Of a stretch of 28,883 bases of DNA, positions 12,546-18,894 are shown one piece after another (position 1 is the stretch's first letter; each line of letters opens with the position of its first letter). Origin of the DNA: a virus. The position numbers were made by a program, and so were the translations under genes. Where the stretch lies: the IMG/VR virus record IMGVR_UViG_3300036832_001341, positions 1-28,883 of that record, one strand, 5' to 3'. The notes beneath the pieces are model-generated. The model was not told the origin of the DNA, did no database searches, and saw nothing but the letters and a program-made list of their open reading frames with translations.

Positions 12546-13177
12546 CAGGCAGCCTTCTTCGCGGCCTGGGCAGCGGTGATCTTCTTGCCGCTGGTCCAGC
12601 CGACCGGTGCACTCGGGAAGCACACCGTGCAGAGCGTCGGCCCCAGCTCCTCGACGGCCTCGGCCTCGGTCTGGCCCGACAGTTCGGGGAGCCAGCCAAA
12701 CGTCGTCGTCGGGTAGCAGGTCGAGCAGTGCATCGAGCTGTGGACGTGGCCGGGGCTCGATGTCACCAGGAAGAACCGCGACCAGCCGGTGTAGGTGGCC
12801 TCCAGTGCGTCGATCTGCGCCTGCTTCTCGAACTGCTCGGTGAGCAGGGCCTCGCGCTTGGCGAGGTACTCCGCAGGCTTGTCGGCCTCGTAGGGCGCGA
12901 CGCGGCCCTTCCAGTCATTCCAGTCGGTGCGCACCCAGCCATCGGACTCGGTGACCTGGTGAGTCGCCTTGTACTCGGCAAGCTCGCCAACGGCGGCGGT
13001 CACGATCTCGATCGCGTCGGCCAGCTTCATGTCGGTGACGCGCTGGCGGCCTCGGTAGTAGTACTTCGCGCCCGCCAGCGACAGCAGGCCGCTATCGCTC
13101 CAGGCAATCTTCTGGCGGATGCCGTACAGCTCGCGCCAGAGTGCCGCGAGCGCGGTGTCTGTCTCTTTCGGTGTCAT
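12545..13177 (-). CDS. Conserved zinc-binding phage protein (210 aa)
   Basis: The N-terminal 130 residues are helical and charged. The C-terminal domain has a strong metal-binding signature: H144, H146, H150, C151, C154 (GHVHSSMHCSTC), then FGWLPELSG, then C183 and C186 (LCTVCFPSAPVGW). I recognise this C-terminal tract as a widespread family in actinobacteriophages with no assigned function. ATG at 13177 has GGAGGAG upstream and overlaps the preceding TGA (ATGA). Confidence 0.85.
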   Translation of the reverse strand: MTPKETDTALAALWRELYGIRQKIAWSDSGLLSLAGAKYYYRGRQRVTDMKLADAIEIVTAAVGELAEYKATHQVTESDGWVRTDWNDWKGRVAPYEADKPAEYLAKREALLTEQFEKQAQIDALEATYTGWSRFFLVTSSPGHVHSSMHCSTCYPTTTFGWLPELSGQTEAEAVEELGPTLCTVCFPSAPVGWTSGKKITAAQAAKKAA

Positions 13178-13353
13178 GCCAGCTCCTCCAGGCGCGCGTC
13201 GCCGAACTCGTCGAGGGAGGCGCGGAAGCGCCTGTCCTGCGCCGCTGCGAACTGGAAGTCGGCAGACAGCCCATCCTCGGCGGGTTGCGCAGCGAGGTTG
13301 CCCCCCGCCACGGCGGCCTCGGCGAGGAAGCGTTCAATGCGTGAATCAAGCAT
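13174..13353 (-). CDS. Hypothetical helical protein (59 aa)
   Basis: A small helical protein (MLDSRIERFLAEAAVAGGN, then FQFAAAQDRRFRASLDEFG). Family unknown. ATG at 13353 overlaps the end of the tiny membrane-protein gene, and the TGA overlaps the next ATG, so all three are coupled. AAGGAA precedes the start. Confidence 0.65.
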   Translation of the reverse strand: MLDSRIERFLAEAAVAGGNLAAQPAEDGLSADFQFAAAQDRRFRASLDEFGDARLEELA

Positions 13354-13444
13354 TGGCCGTTCCTTCCTGGTTGCCCCAGCCTGCGCGCCAGGCCATCGCC
13401 ATGCAGATCGTGGCGAGCCCCAGCAGAATCCCTTGCGCGATCAT
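13346..13444 (-). CDS. 32-aa single-span membrane protein
   Basis: Residues 2-18 (IAQGILLGLATICMAMA) are hydrophobic and long enough to span the membrane, followed by WRAGWGNQEG. It is the first gene after the 13.48 kb promoter and has a start-associated sequence six bases before its ATG, which makes translation credible in spite of its size. Function unknown. Confidence 0.7.
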   Translation of the reverse strand: MIAQGILLGLATICMAMAWRAGWGNQEGTANA

Positions 13445-13450
13445 CTCGTG

Positions 13451-13462
13451 CTCCTCGGTCGT
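13451..13462 (-). promoter_or_regulatory. Start-associated sequence (one mismatch)
   Basis: ACGACCGAGGAG, six bases before the ATG at 13444. Confidence 0.8.
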
Positions 13463-13477
13463 TTCCGTTGCACCTAC

Positions 13478-13500
13478 AGTGTAGCACACGTCGTGCGCTA
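13478..13500 (-). promoter_or_regulatory. Extended -10 promoter with palindromic operator (copy 6)
   Basis: The palindrome TAGCACACGTCGTGCGCTA (13482-13500) overlaps the minus-strand -10 TACACT (13483-13478) preceded by TGC. The outer bases 13500-13498 are the TAG stop codon of the preceding gene. Confidence 0.85.
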
Positions 13501-13770
13501 GTCCGCCGCCTTGACCCGGCCCTCGGCCTGCGCCTCCTCGTACTCAGCCTGCGTCAGCATCTGCGTGCGGCCGTTCGGGAAGCGGAGTACCAGGTCGACG
13601 CCGCCGTAGCGGCCGTCCTCGTCCGCGTCCTCCCATTCCTCGTGGGAGTCGACGATCCCGTGGGCGTCCTCCTCCTCGATCCAGACCCGGGTGCCGAGCG
13701 CGTCTTCCACCCAGCCGGGCATGTCACGCGACTCGTACCCGCGCTGGAGCCAGTTGTCATAGCCCTTCAT
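13498..13770 (-). CDS. Acidic hypothetical protein (90 aa)
   Basis: I do not recognise this protein. It is strongly acidic in the centre (VWIEEEDAHGIVDSHEEWED), then has GGVDLVLRFPNGRTQ and a helix. The start at 13770 overlaps the upstream TGA (ATGA). Its stop is the outer TAG of the next operator palindrome. Confidence 0.7.
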   Translation of the reverse strand: MKGYDNWLQRGYESRDMPGWVEDALGTRVWIEEEDAHGIVDSHEEWEDADEDGRYGGVDLVLRFPNGRTQMLTQAEYEEAQAEGRVKAAD

Positions 13771-14012
13771 CGCGTCTCTCCCAGCGCCCGGGCGAAGCCG
13801 AATGCTCGGTCGCCTGTGGTGGTCGCGCCCTCGGTCAGCATGACCGCGTCGGCGTTGACCGTCAGGGTCTCGCCGTCGATCGTGGTGAACTGGCGCAGCC
13901 GGTCGTCCGCCTGGCCCATCGTCCGGCGCTTCAGGGTGTTGCCGATGTCTTCGGCGCGGCCCTGGACGACGCGCGTCATGCCGTTGGCCAGGAATAGCGT
14001 GGTGGCCTCCAT
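13767..14012 (-). CDS. Hypothetical protein (81 aa)
   Basis: A beta-rich sequence (TTLFLANGMTRVVQG, LRQFTTIDGETLTVNADAVML) that could form a small sandwich or barrel. Family unknown. It is the first gene after the 14.06 kb promoter, with an exact start-associated sequence five bases upstream. Confidence 0.7.
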   Translation of the reverse strand: MEATTLFLANGMTRVVQGRAEDIGNTLKRRTMGQADDRLRQFTTIDGETLTVNADAVMLTEGATTTGDRAFGFARALGETR

Positions 14013-14017
14013 GATGT

Positions 14018-14029
14018 CTCCTCGGTCGG
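14018..14029 (-). promoter_or_regulatory. Start-associated sequence CCGACCGAGGAG (exact)
   Basis: An exact copy five bases before the ATG at 14012. Confidence 0.85.
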
Positions 14030-14057
14030 GGACTGCGACCTCTCCGGCCGCAACTAC

Positions 14058-14080
14058 AGTGTAGCACACATCGTGTGCTC
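14058..14080 (-). promoter_or_regulatory. Extended -10 promoter with palindromic operator (copy 7)
   Basis: The palindrome TAGCACACATCGTGTGCTC (14062-14080) overlaps the minus-strand -10 TACACT (14063-14058) preceded by TGC. TGCGGCC (14052-14046) follows five bases after the -10, as at copies 3 and 9. It lies eight bases after the large-terminase stop. Confidence 0.85.
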
Positions 14081-14087
14081 TATGGGG

Positions 14088-15839
14088 CTATTCGCCGTAC
14101 CCGTAGCCGTCGTCGTCGAAGCCGTTGATCGTCCCGTTGACGGTCTCATACTCGCCGTCTGAGCGCCCGGGCGAGTACTCCATCGAGTCGGGGTCGCGCA
14201 GCGTCGAGCGCTCGAACCCCAGCTCGGTCATCTCGTCGATGCTCGTGATCTCCTCGTGGGCCACCTGCTGGCGGATCCACCAGCACTCGTTGGCGACGAT
14301 CGCGTAGACGAGCGCCTGCATCCAGTCGTCGGGGCCGTCGGCGCGGTAGAGCACCTTGACCTTGCCGACGTCGTCGCGCTCGACCGAGCGCACGTTGGCG
14401 CACATCTGCGCCACGAAGTCGCTGGGGAGATCCTGGGGCAGGTACTCGCGCTGGGCGCGGATGCGCTCCTGGGCGGCGTCGATCGCCTCGGTGCGGCGCA
14501 CGCTGGCGCGGCGCTGCTCGTCCTCGACCTGGAGGATGTCGCGCTGCGTGTCGGTGCCGTAGTTGATGATGTACACCCGCCCGGCGAACTTGTTGGCGAA
14601 CGCCTGCGCCAGGCGGTTCTCGGGCAGGTGGTCGATCCCGGCCATGACCACCCGGTAGCGGTCCATCAGCTTGGCCAGCTCGTCGAAGCTGTGCACCGCG
14701 CCGAGGTACAGGGTGCGGCCCTGGGTCTCTGAGGTCTGCTCGGAGATCCACACGTTCAGCGCGCGCACCGACGCGACGTCGATGCCCATGATCACCGGCC
14801 GGGCCCCGTCGTAGCCGGTCGCCTGCGTGAAGCTGCGCTGCGCCGCCGCGATCATCGCCGCCGTCAGCCGCGCGCCCTCGGCCTCCCACGGCTCGCCCAG
14901 ATCGCGGTTGTAGAAGATCTGGCGCTGGTAGGCGACCTGCTCGCGCGACGCTTCGATCAGCCGCGGGACGACGTCCTGGCTGGGGAGCATCAGCTTGGTC
15001 ACGTGGTAGCCACGAGCCCGGCGGTCGGGATGCGCCGCGACCCACTCGCCAGTGGCAACATCCAGCGGGCCCTTGCGGCACCGACGGCAGATCCGGATCT
15101 CGCGGTCCAGGTCGACGTTCTCGGCCCACGTCAGCGCCTGCCACTCGCCGCAGAACTCGCAGCGGACCGTCCACTCGCGCATGTCGGTCTTGCGGAACTC
15201 CTTGTGGATCCCGTGCTCGGAGATCGTCGGGAAGCCGATCCGGCGGATCATCCCCATCGAGTCCTGGCCGCCGACGCGGCGCTCGGCGATCGGGATGTGC
15301 GCCTGCACGAGCAGGTCGTGCTCGTCGAGGCACAGCGCGTCAGCGTCGATCGACTCAAGCCCGGCCTCGGCCTCGGAGCCGCGGAAGTAGACGATCCCCA
15401 GGCCGACGGACTTCAGCGTCTTGTTCATGACGCTGGCGGGCGGCACGCGCGTGCGCAGGTACTCGCCCAGGATCAGCGGCTTGATCCGGCCGTCTGAGAA
15501 GTCCAGGAGCTGGCGCTCGCGGGGGAAGATGTAGAGCACGCGCGCAGCGTGCATGTCGGCCCAGCACAGCGCCCAGCGCACCAGCCACGCGGAGATCCCG
15601 AGCTGCGTGGCCTTCATGACGACCATCTCCTTGTCGTCGAAGCCCTGCTCGTACAGCTCGCGCTGAAACGGCCAGCGCTCGAAGTTCAGCGGCCCGCGCG
15701 CCTCGGGGACCTTGACCGCCCATTGCAGGAAGCTCGCGCGCTTGTGCTCCTGAGCGGCGACGTCTGACTGCAGCGCGTCCAGGAACGCGTCGGTGACCGA
15801 CATGCCGAACCCCGCGCGAGGGTCAAGTTTGAGCGCCAC
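14088..15839 (-). CDS. terL: Terminase large subunit (583 aa)
   Basis: This is the packaging motor: an N-terminal ATPase drives DNA into the prohead and a C-terminal RNase-H-like nuclease cuts it. The N-terminal domain has a GpA-type Walker A, K76-ATQLGIS (K76 to S83), and a Walker B LCLDE (D172, E173). A four-cysteine zinc knuckle, C227-x2-C230 and C251-x2-C254, sits before the nuclease domain, whose first strand carries VIMGIDVA (D354). Length and domain order fit the GpA-like family. The GTG start at 15839 overlaps the upstream gene by 17 nt; an internal ATG at 15803 is the alternative. It is separated from the portal by about 13 kb of small genes. Confidence 0.93.
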   Translation of the reverse strand: MALKLDPRAGFGMSVTDAFLDALQSDVAAQEHKRASFLQWAVKVPEARGPLNFERWPFQRELYEQGFDDKEMVVMKATQLGISAWLVRWALCWADMHAARVLYIFPRERQLLDFSDGRIKPLILGEYLRTRVPPASVMNKTLKSVGLGIVYFRGSEAEAGLESIDADALCLDEHDLLVQAHIPIAERRVGGQDSMGMIRRIGFPTISEHGIHKEFRKTDMREWTVRCEFCGEWQALTWAENVDLDREIRICRRCRKGPLDVATGEWVAAHPDRRARGYHVTKLMLPSQDVVPRLIEASREQVAYQRQIFYNRDLGEPWEAEGARLTAAMIAAAQRSFTQATGYDGARPVIMGIDVASVRALNVWISEQTSETQGRTLYLGAVHSFDELAKLMDRYRVVMAGIDHLPENRLAQAFANKFAGRVYIINYGTDTQRDILQVEDEQRRASVRRTEAIDAAQERIRAQREYLPQDLPSDFVAQMCANVRSVERDDVGKVKVLYRADGPDDWMQALVYAIVANECWWIRQQVAHEEITSIDEMTELGFERSTLRDPDSMEYSPGRSDGEYETVNGTINGFDDDGYGYGE

Positions 15840-16077
15840 TGGCGAGCATCCTCAGGTGAAACGCGCAATAGGACTCGCGCGGCATCGCGCTGTCGATGCA
15901 GGTCTTGAAGTCGCACTTCTTGAACATCGTGCGGTGCGTGCGCTCGGGCGTGCGGCGGCGAATGTCCTTGCCGTCGTCGATCTCGGATGCGATCGACGCG
16001 AGCAGGTCGCGGTGCTCTGCGCAGAAGCGCGAGCCGTCGGCGCGGTCAAGCGGACAGCGCGGGCTGCTGCACCGCAT
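15823..16077 (-). CDS. Tandem CCCH zinc-finger protein (84 aa)
   Basis: Two near-repeats of a C-x4-C-x10-C-x2-H finger are visible: C3, C8, C19, H22 and C55, C60, C71, H74, each followed by a short hydrophobic helix (RDLLASI and LRMLASG). This single-finger type is common in phage proteins; a tandem pair in one small protein is less so. It lies between the two terminase genes, so a role near packaging is possible but only inferred. ATG at 16077 has GAGGA upstream; the gene overlaps the small-terminase gene by 32 nt. Confidence 0.8.
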   Translation of the reverse strand: MRCSSPRCPLDRADGSRFCAEHRDLLASIASEIDDGKDIRRRTPERTHRTMFKKCDFKTCIDSAMPRESYCAFHLRMLASGAQT

Positions 16078-16627
16078 CGGTCCTCAGCGCGTCCAGGATC
16101 GCGCGCTTCATCTCGGGCGGCGCGCCCTGCTCGGACAGCACCGTCACGAGCTTGACCGCGAGCGTCTGGACGTCCAGCTCCAGGCGCAAGGTGCCGAGGT
16201 CGTGGGGCAGGATGCCGGTCGCCTGCATCAGCTCGGCGGTGCGCGTCAGCGCGTTTAGCTGCGCGTTGATCGCCGCGATCTTCGTCGCGTCGGCGGCGGC
16301 CGAGTCGGCCACCTCGGCGAGCTGCTCGACCCAGCTCTCCAGGCGATCGAGCATCGAGTGCACGATCGTGATCGGATCGCGGCCCTGGTAGGTCGGCTGG
16401 TTGTCGTTGCGCCAGGCGTTGTAGATGCTCATGCAGGCGGGGATCTGTAGGCCGTACTTCTCGGCCAGGTACGCCCAGCTCTGGCCGCGCAGCCGGTCGC
16501 GCACCAGCTCGGCGTTGCGCTCCTCGCGCTCGGCGTCGGTCAGCCCCGGCTTGCGCCCGCGCTTGCGCTCCTGGCGCTCGGCCATGTCCTCGATCGAACG
16601 AGCCCCGTTGTCCTCCACTGCCGCCAT
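16046..16627 (-). CDS. terS: Probable terminase small subunit (193 aa)
   Basis: Small terminases recognise the packaging site and load the large subunit. Residues about 10-70 contain a basic stretch (RQERKRGRKPGL) and a helix-turn-helix (GQSWAYLAEKYGLQIPACMS, then IYNAWRND); the rest is a long helical oligomerisation region. Position just upstream of terL and the HTH-plus-helix layout support the call; there is no diagnostic motif. No clear ribosome binding site precedes ATG 16627; a start at the internal ATG near 16584 is possible. Confidence 0.65.
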   Translation of the reverse strand: MAAVEDNGARSIEDMAERQERKRGRKPGLTDAEREERNAELVRDRLRGQSWAYLAEKYGLQIPACMSIYNAWRNDNQPTYQGRDPITIVHSMLDRLESWVEQLAEVADSAAADATKIAAINAQLNALTRTAELMQATGILPHDLGTLRLELDVQTLAVKLVTVLSEQGAPPEMKRAILDALRTDAVQQPALSA

Positions 16628-16643
16628 CGTATCGGCGCTTGGC

Positions 16644-16994
16644 TCAATACCGGGAGGCGAGCCACGCGTCGCGCTCAGCGAGCCGCTGGCGCTCCTGCCT
16701 GCTGGTGTCGGCACCGAGATCGACACCGAGCCCGCAGCGCAGGCACAGCCCGCGTGGCGCGTCATGGCCGAAGATGGCGCACGTCGCCGACGCGGCCTGC
16801 CCGCGCGGGGCCCCGGCCTTGCGATAGGCGAAGTAGTGAGACAGCGCGCGGTACTGGTCCATCGCGCGCTCGTCGTATTCGCCGTAGTCTGCGATCAGTC
16901 CCCGCAGCTCCCCGAACGGATCCCCCTCGGGCTGGGGGGGCGGCTCTACGAGCTGGGGCTCCTCTGCCGACTGGGGCTCAGGCTCGTCTGGCAT
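16644..16994 (-). CDS. Zinc-knuckle protein with Pro/Glu-rich N-terminus (116 aa)
   Basis: Residues 1-25 are a disordered Pro/Glu/Gln tract. The centre is helical (FGELRGLIADYGEY, MDQYRALSHYFAYRK) and the end has C72-x4-H77 and C84-x2-C87 (ATCAIFGHDAPRGLCLRCG). The C-x-x-F-G-H-D ... C-x-x-C-G pattern resembles the short zinc knuckles of many phage proteins. ATG at 16994 has AAGGAG upstream. Its first 49 nt overlap the end of the preceding gene. Confidence 0.75.
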   Translation of the reverse strand: MPDEPEPQSAEEPQLVEPPPQPEGDPFGELRGLIADYGEYDERAMDQYRALSHYFAYRKAGAPRGQAASATCAIFGHDAPRGLCLRCGLGVDLGADTSRQERQRLAERDAWLASRY

Positions 16995-17266
16995 AGCAAG
17001 CACTCCTTCAGCGGTTTGCCGGTCTCGCTGCGGCGCGGGTGCAGCATGCTGCAGCTCGGACAGGCGACGTACAGGTAGTCGACGTGGGCGAGGCGATGCT
17101 GGCCCGGGCAGTGCCGGTACAGGCTGCGCCCGGTGCGCGGGCGCTCGAACGCGCGCGGGCGGTTGAGCCGGTCGGGGTCGCCCTCGACCCACAGCCATCC
17201 CGCAGAGTCCGGGATGGCGATCGTGACGCCGCACCAGGGCCCGCCGACCAGCTCGACACCGCTCAG
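16946..17266 (-). CDS. Zinc-binding protein with probable CTG start (106 aa)
   Basis: This frame is clearly coding by composition: WLWVEGDPDRLNRPRAF, an RHCPGQH motif (C53), VDYLYVACPSC (C69, C72) and KPLKECLLC (C89, C92), a likely zinc ribbon. The frame opens after a TGA and contains no ATG, GTG or TTG before the conserved-looking part. The best start is CTG at 17266, which overlaps the upstream TGA exactly as ATGA and GTGA do elsewhere (here CTGA). The end overlaps the next gene by 49 nt. The competing GTG frame (17008-17259) has the look of a shadow. Confidence 0.65.
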   Translation of the reverse strand: MSGVELVGGPWCGVTIAIPDSAGWLWVEGDPDRLNRPRAFERPRTGRSLYRHCPGQHRLAHVDYLYVACPSCSMLHPRRSETGKPLKECLLCQTSLSPSRQRSPSS

Positions 17267-17532
17267 TCCTCGATCACCTCAACCTTTGTGCTCTTCGTCG
17301 TCTCGGTGGTGGTGCGAACGATCGGGCTCCAGTTGCGCACCGGCACGGGACGCCAGTCGCCCTCGGTGTCCCCCGCCACCTTCTTGGCCGCATCCACGCG
17401 CGCCGTCGCCGACTCGTGGCCGCTCTCGACCCAGGCCACGACGATCTCGTCGGTCTCCGGGTCCTTCAGCTCACGCCTGGCGAGCACCACGTAGTCAGTT
17501 GCCGTCGACACGCGCTCCTTGGCTACTGCCAT
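17263..17532 (-). CDS. Hypothetical protein (89 aa)
   Basis: A sequence with TDYVVLARRELKD, IVVAWVESGHESATARVDAA and a Thr/Lys-rich end (TTTETTKSTKVEVIED). The pattern suggests a small alpha/beta protein of the kind that modifies or mimics phage-host interactions, but I do not recognise it. ATG at 17532 is preceded by a start-associated sequence carrying a one-base insertion. Confidence 0.7.
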   Translation of the reverse strand: MAVAKERVSTATDYVVLARRELKDPETDEIVVAWVESGHESATARVDAAKKVAGDTEGDWRPVPVRNWSPIVRTTTETTKSTKVEVIED

Positions 17533-17539
17533 GTCCAGC

Positions 17540-17552
17540 CTCCTCGGGTCGG
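17540..17552 (-). promoter_or_regulatory. Start-associated sequence with one-base insertion
   Basis: CCGACCCGAGGAG, seven bases before the ATG at 17532. The extra C shows that the 5' CCGAC part and the GAGGAG part can move by one base. Confidence 0.75.
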
Positions 17553-17568
17553 GTTGTGCCCGCGAAGA

Positions 17569-17781
17569 CTACGTGTCTGCGCGGACGTCGGGCTCGCCGG
17601 GGTGGGCCTTGGGCGACCGGTAGCCGGACTTGCGCCGGGTCGGCCGGTCGGCCGGGGGCCCCCAGCGCTCCCGCTCCTCGGGCGTCATCTGGCGGATCGT
17701 CAGCGCCCCGGTCTCCTGCAGGCGTCGGATCCGCTCAAGCGCCGCCTCGTGCGCTAGCTTGGCGCGTTCTGCGGGCCGCAC
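17569..17781 (-). CDS. Hypothetical basic helical protein (70 aa)
   Basis: An N-terminal helix (ERAKLAHEAALERIRRLQET) is followed by a Pro/Arg-rich tail. Family unknown. GTG at 17781 lies three bases after the upstream stop; the downstream gene follows after a 36-nt gap with the variant start-associated sequence. Confidence 0.6.
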   Translation of the reverse strand: MRPAERAKLAHEAALERIRRLQETGALTIRQMTPEERERWGPPADRPTRRKSGYRSPKAHPGEPDVRADT

Positions 17782-17784
17782 CGA

Positions 17785-18075
17785 TCAGCTAGCGACCGGT
17801 TCGCGGTCAGGGTCGTCTTGACCCGCACCGCGATTCAGACGCCGGTTGTCTTCGACCCAGTCCTGCATCTTCAGGATGTCCCTGCGATACCAGACCGGCG
17901 TGGCCTGCAGATGCGCCGCCGTCGGCGGCATCACGCCGCGCTTGACCCATCGCCCGATGCGTGGGCGTTCCACGCCCAGAAGCTCCGCCGCCTCGGCGGT
18001 CCCGACGATGTCGAGCTGCTTGACCGGCCGGTGCTTCGGGGCGCTGATCGGCTCGGCCCCGTTCTCCTTGCTCAT
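17785..18075 (-). CDS. MerR/excisionase-like DNA-binding protein (96 aa)
   Basis: Residues about 22-75 carry a winged helix-turn-helix of the AlpA/MerR/excisionase type: IVGTAEAAELLGVERPRIG, WVKRGVMPPTAA, VWYRRDILKMQDWV, where the last part is the usual helix after the wing. Such proteins act as transcription regulators or recombination directionality factors; with no integrase in view, regulator is more likely. ATG at 18075 overlaps the TGA of the 25-aa leader gene (ATGA), and GAGGGGAG lies upstream. It is controlled by the 18.16 kb promoter. Confidence 0.8.
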   Translation of the reverse strand: MSKENGAEPISAPKHRPVKQLDIVGTAEAAELLGVERPRIGRWVKRGVMPPTAAHLQATPVWYRRDILKMQDWVEDNRRLNRGAGQDDPDREPVAS

Positions 18076-18149
18076 GACACTCCCCTCGGAGCACTCCGCG
18101 TCACGGCCGCGATCCGACGTCGCCCTCGCGCTCTGTTCGTGGTCTTCAT
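18072..18149 (-). CDS. 25-aa basic leader protein
   Basis: This short frame begins at ATG 18149 behind GAGGGAAT and ends with TGA overlapping the ATG of the HTH gene. The product has nine Arg or Lys in 25 residues (TNRARGRRRIAAVTRSA). The -10 hexamer TACCCT ends only nine bases before the ATG, so the transcript may be leaderless. It may be a true mini-protein or a coupling and attenuation device for the regulator behind it. Confidence 0.55.
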   Translation of the reverse strand: MKTTNRARGRRRIAAVTRSAPRGVS

Positions 18150-18158
18150 ATTCCCTCA

Positions 18159-18181
18159 AGGGTAGCACACGATAAGCGTTA
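18159..18181 (-). promoter_or_regulatory. Extended -10 promoter with partly degenerate operator (copy 8)
   Basis: The element TAGCACACGATAAGCGTTA (18163-18181) has one strong arm and one weakened arm. It overlaps the minus-strand -10 TACCCT (18164-18159) preceded by TGC. The outer bases 18181-18179 are the TAA stop codon of the preceding gene. Confidence 0.75.
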
Positions 18182-18463
18182 CCGGTCCATCCGCCTGCGG
18201 ATCGCATCGAGGCACGGGCAGACCCATCTGCCCGCAGTGCAGCCTGCGCCCATCGCGGCGAGCTGGGCTCGCGTCGTGCGCACAGTGATCCCGCACCGGC
18301 ACGCTCGCGCGCGCGGCCGGGACATCTCTTCGCGGATGATCGTCGCCAGCTTGGAGCTGGCCTCCTGCTCGCGTTTGCTCTGCGCTTCGCGCCGGGCGCG
18401 CGCGAGCTGGCGGTGCTGCTCGCGCGCGGCGCGCTCCTCTTCGAGCGGCGTGGTCACGGTCAT
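18179..18463 (-). CDS. Helical protein with Cys cluster (94 aa)
   Basis: Residues 8-48 are one long charged helix (EEERAAREQHRQLARARREA, then EQEASSKLATIIREE), probably a coiled coil. The C-terminus holds C55, C57, C75, C82 and C84 (RACRCGITV, GAGCTAGRWVCPCLD), a likely metal site. Family unknown. ATG at 18463 overlaps the upstream TGA (ATGA). Its TAA stop is part of the next operator. Confidence 0.7.
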   Translation of the reverse strand: MTVTTPLEEERAAREQHRQLARARREAQSKREQEASSKLATIIREEMSRPRARACRCGITVRTTRAQLAAMGAGCTAGRWVCPCLDAIRRRMDR

Positions 18464-18777
18464 CGCCGCTTGCGCAGCGCCTTGCCCGCGTCCTCCAGCC
18501 AGTGCCGAGCCTCCGTGAGGCTGGTCTCGACGTTGCCGTTGTATCGCTTGAGGTTGTCCGTCATGGCGTTGTGGAATGCCTGGAGGCAGCTCACACTGGT
18601 CCTCAGGGCCTCCACGACGCGGCGCTCTTCGGTCATGGTCTCGTCTTCAAGCAGCCCGTACGGGATCTCGTCCAGCTTCGCGTAGGTCTCGCTCAGGAGC
18701 CCGGCGACGGTCTCGTGCGCCAGGATCGAGCCCGGCACGATCTCGGTGCCGTCCTCGGTGTAGATGGTGGTCTTCAT
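18460..18777 (-). CDS. Hypothetical protein (105 aa)
   Basis: I do not recognise this protein. The N-terminal part is strandy (MKTTIYTEDGTEIVPGSILA), the rest helical (TVAGLLSETYAKLDEIPY, VVEALRTSVSCLQAFHNAMT, LTEARHWLEDAGKAL). It is the first leftward gene of the divergent promoter region; the start at 18777 has a start-associated sequence four bases upstream. Confidence 0.75.
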   Translation of the reverse strand: MKTTIYTEDGTEIVPGSILAHETVAGLLSETYAKLDEIPYGLLEDETMTEERRVVEALRTSVSCLQAFHNAMTDNLKRYNGNVETSLTEARHWLEDAGKALRKRR

Positions 18778-18781
18778 GGTT

Positions 18782-18793
18782 CTCCTCGGTCTT
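18782..18793 (-). promoter_or_regulatory. Start-associated sequence (two mismatches)
   Basis: AAGACCGAGGAG, four bases before the ATG at 18777. Confidence 0.75.
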
Positions 18794-18806
18794 GGTAGGA
18801 GTGGTG

Positions 18807-18816
18807 ATGATAGCAC
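18807..18816 (-). promoter_or_regulatory. Leftward -10 of the divergent promoter pair, with operator half-site
   Basis: On the minus strand GTGCTATCAT gives the extended -10 TGC plus TATCAT (18812-18807). Only the half-site next to the -10 matches (TAGCAC at 18811-18816 on the plus strand); the far arm is replaced by part of the rightward operator. Confidence 0.6.
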
Positions 18817-18819
18817 GGC

Positions 18820-18842
18820 TAGCACTCGACGTGTGCTACAAT
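18820..18842 (+). promoter_or_regulatory. Rightward extended -10 promoter with palindromic operator (copy 9)
   Basis: The palindrome TAGCACTCGACGTGTGCTA (18820-18838) overlaps the -10 TACAAT (18837-18842) preceded by TGC. TGCGGCC (18848-18854) follows five bases after the -10. With the leftward half-site it forms a divergent switch with three TAGCAC-type half-sites within 28 bp. Confidence 0.85.
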
Positions 18843-18871
18843 GGAGGTGCGGCCAGAGAAGACCGCGCCCC

Positions 18872-18883
18872 CCGACCGAGGAG
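18872..18883 (+). promoter_or_regulatory. Start-associated sequence CCGACCGAGGAG (exact)
   Basis: An exact copy on the plus strand, unusually 11 bases before the ATG at 18895. Confidence 0.8.
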
Positions 18884-18894
18884 GTACCGCCAAG

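Noticed and set aside
4575-14080. Dispersed repeats as a CRISPR-like array
   Set aside because: The repeats are 19-bp palindromes spaced by kilobases and tied to promoters, with no regular spacers and no cas genes.
17008-17259. GTG-started frame of 83 codons
   Set aside because: Low-complexity Arg/Ala/Ser/Thr sequence; the overlapping frame 16946-17266 has the aromatic and Cys-pair pattern of a real protein.
18811-18829. A second full 19-bp palindrome for the leftward divergent promoter
   Set aside because: Only the half next to the -10 matches; the other arm is not complementary.
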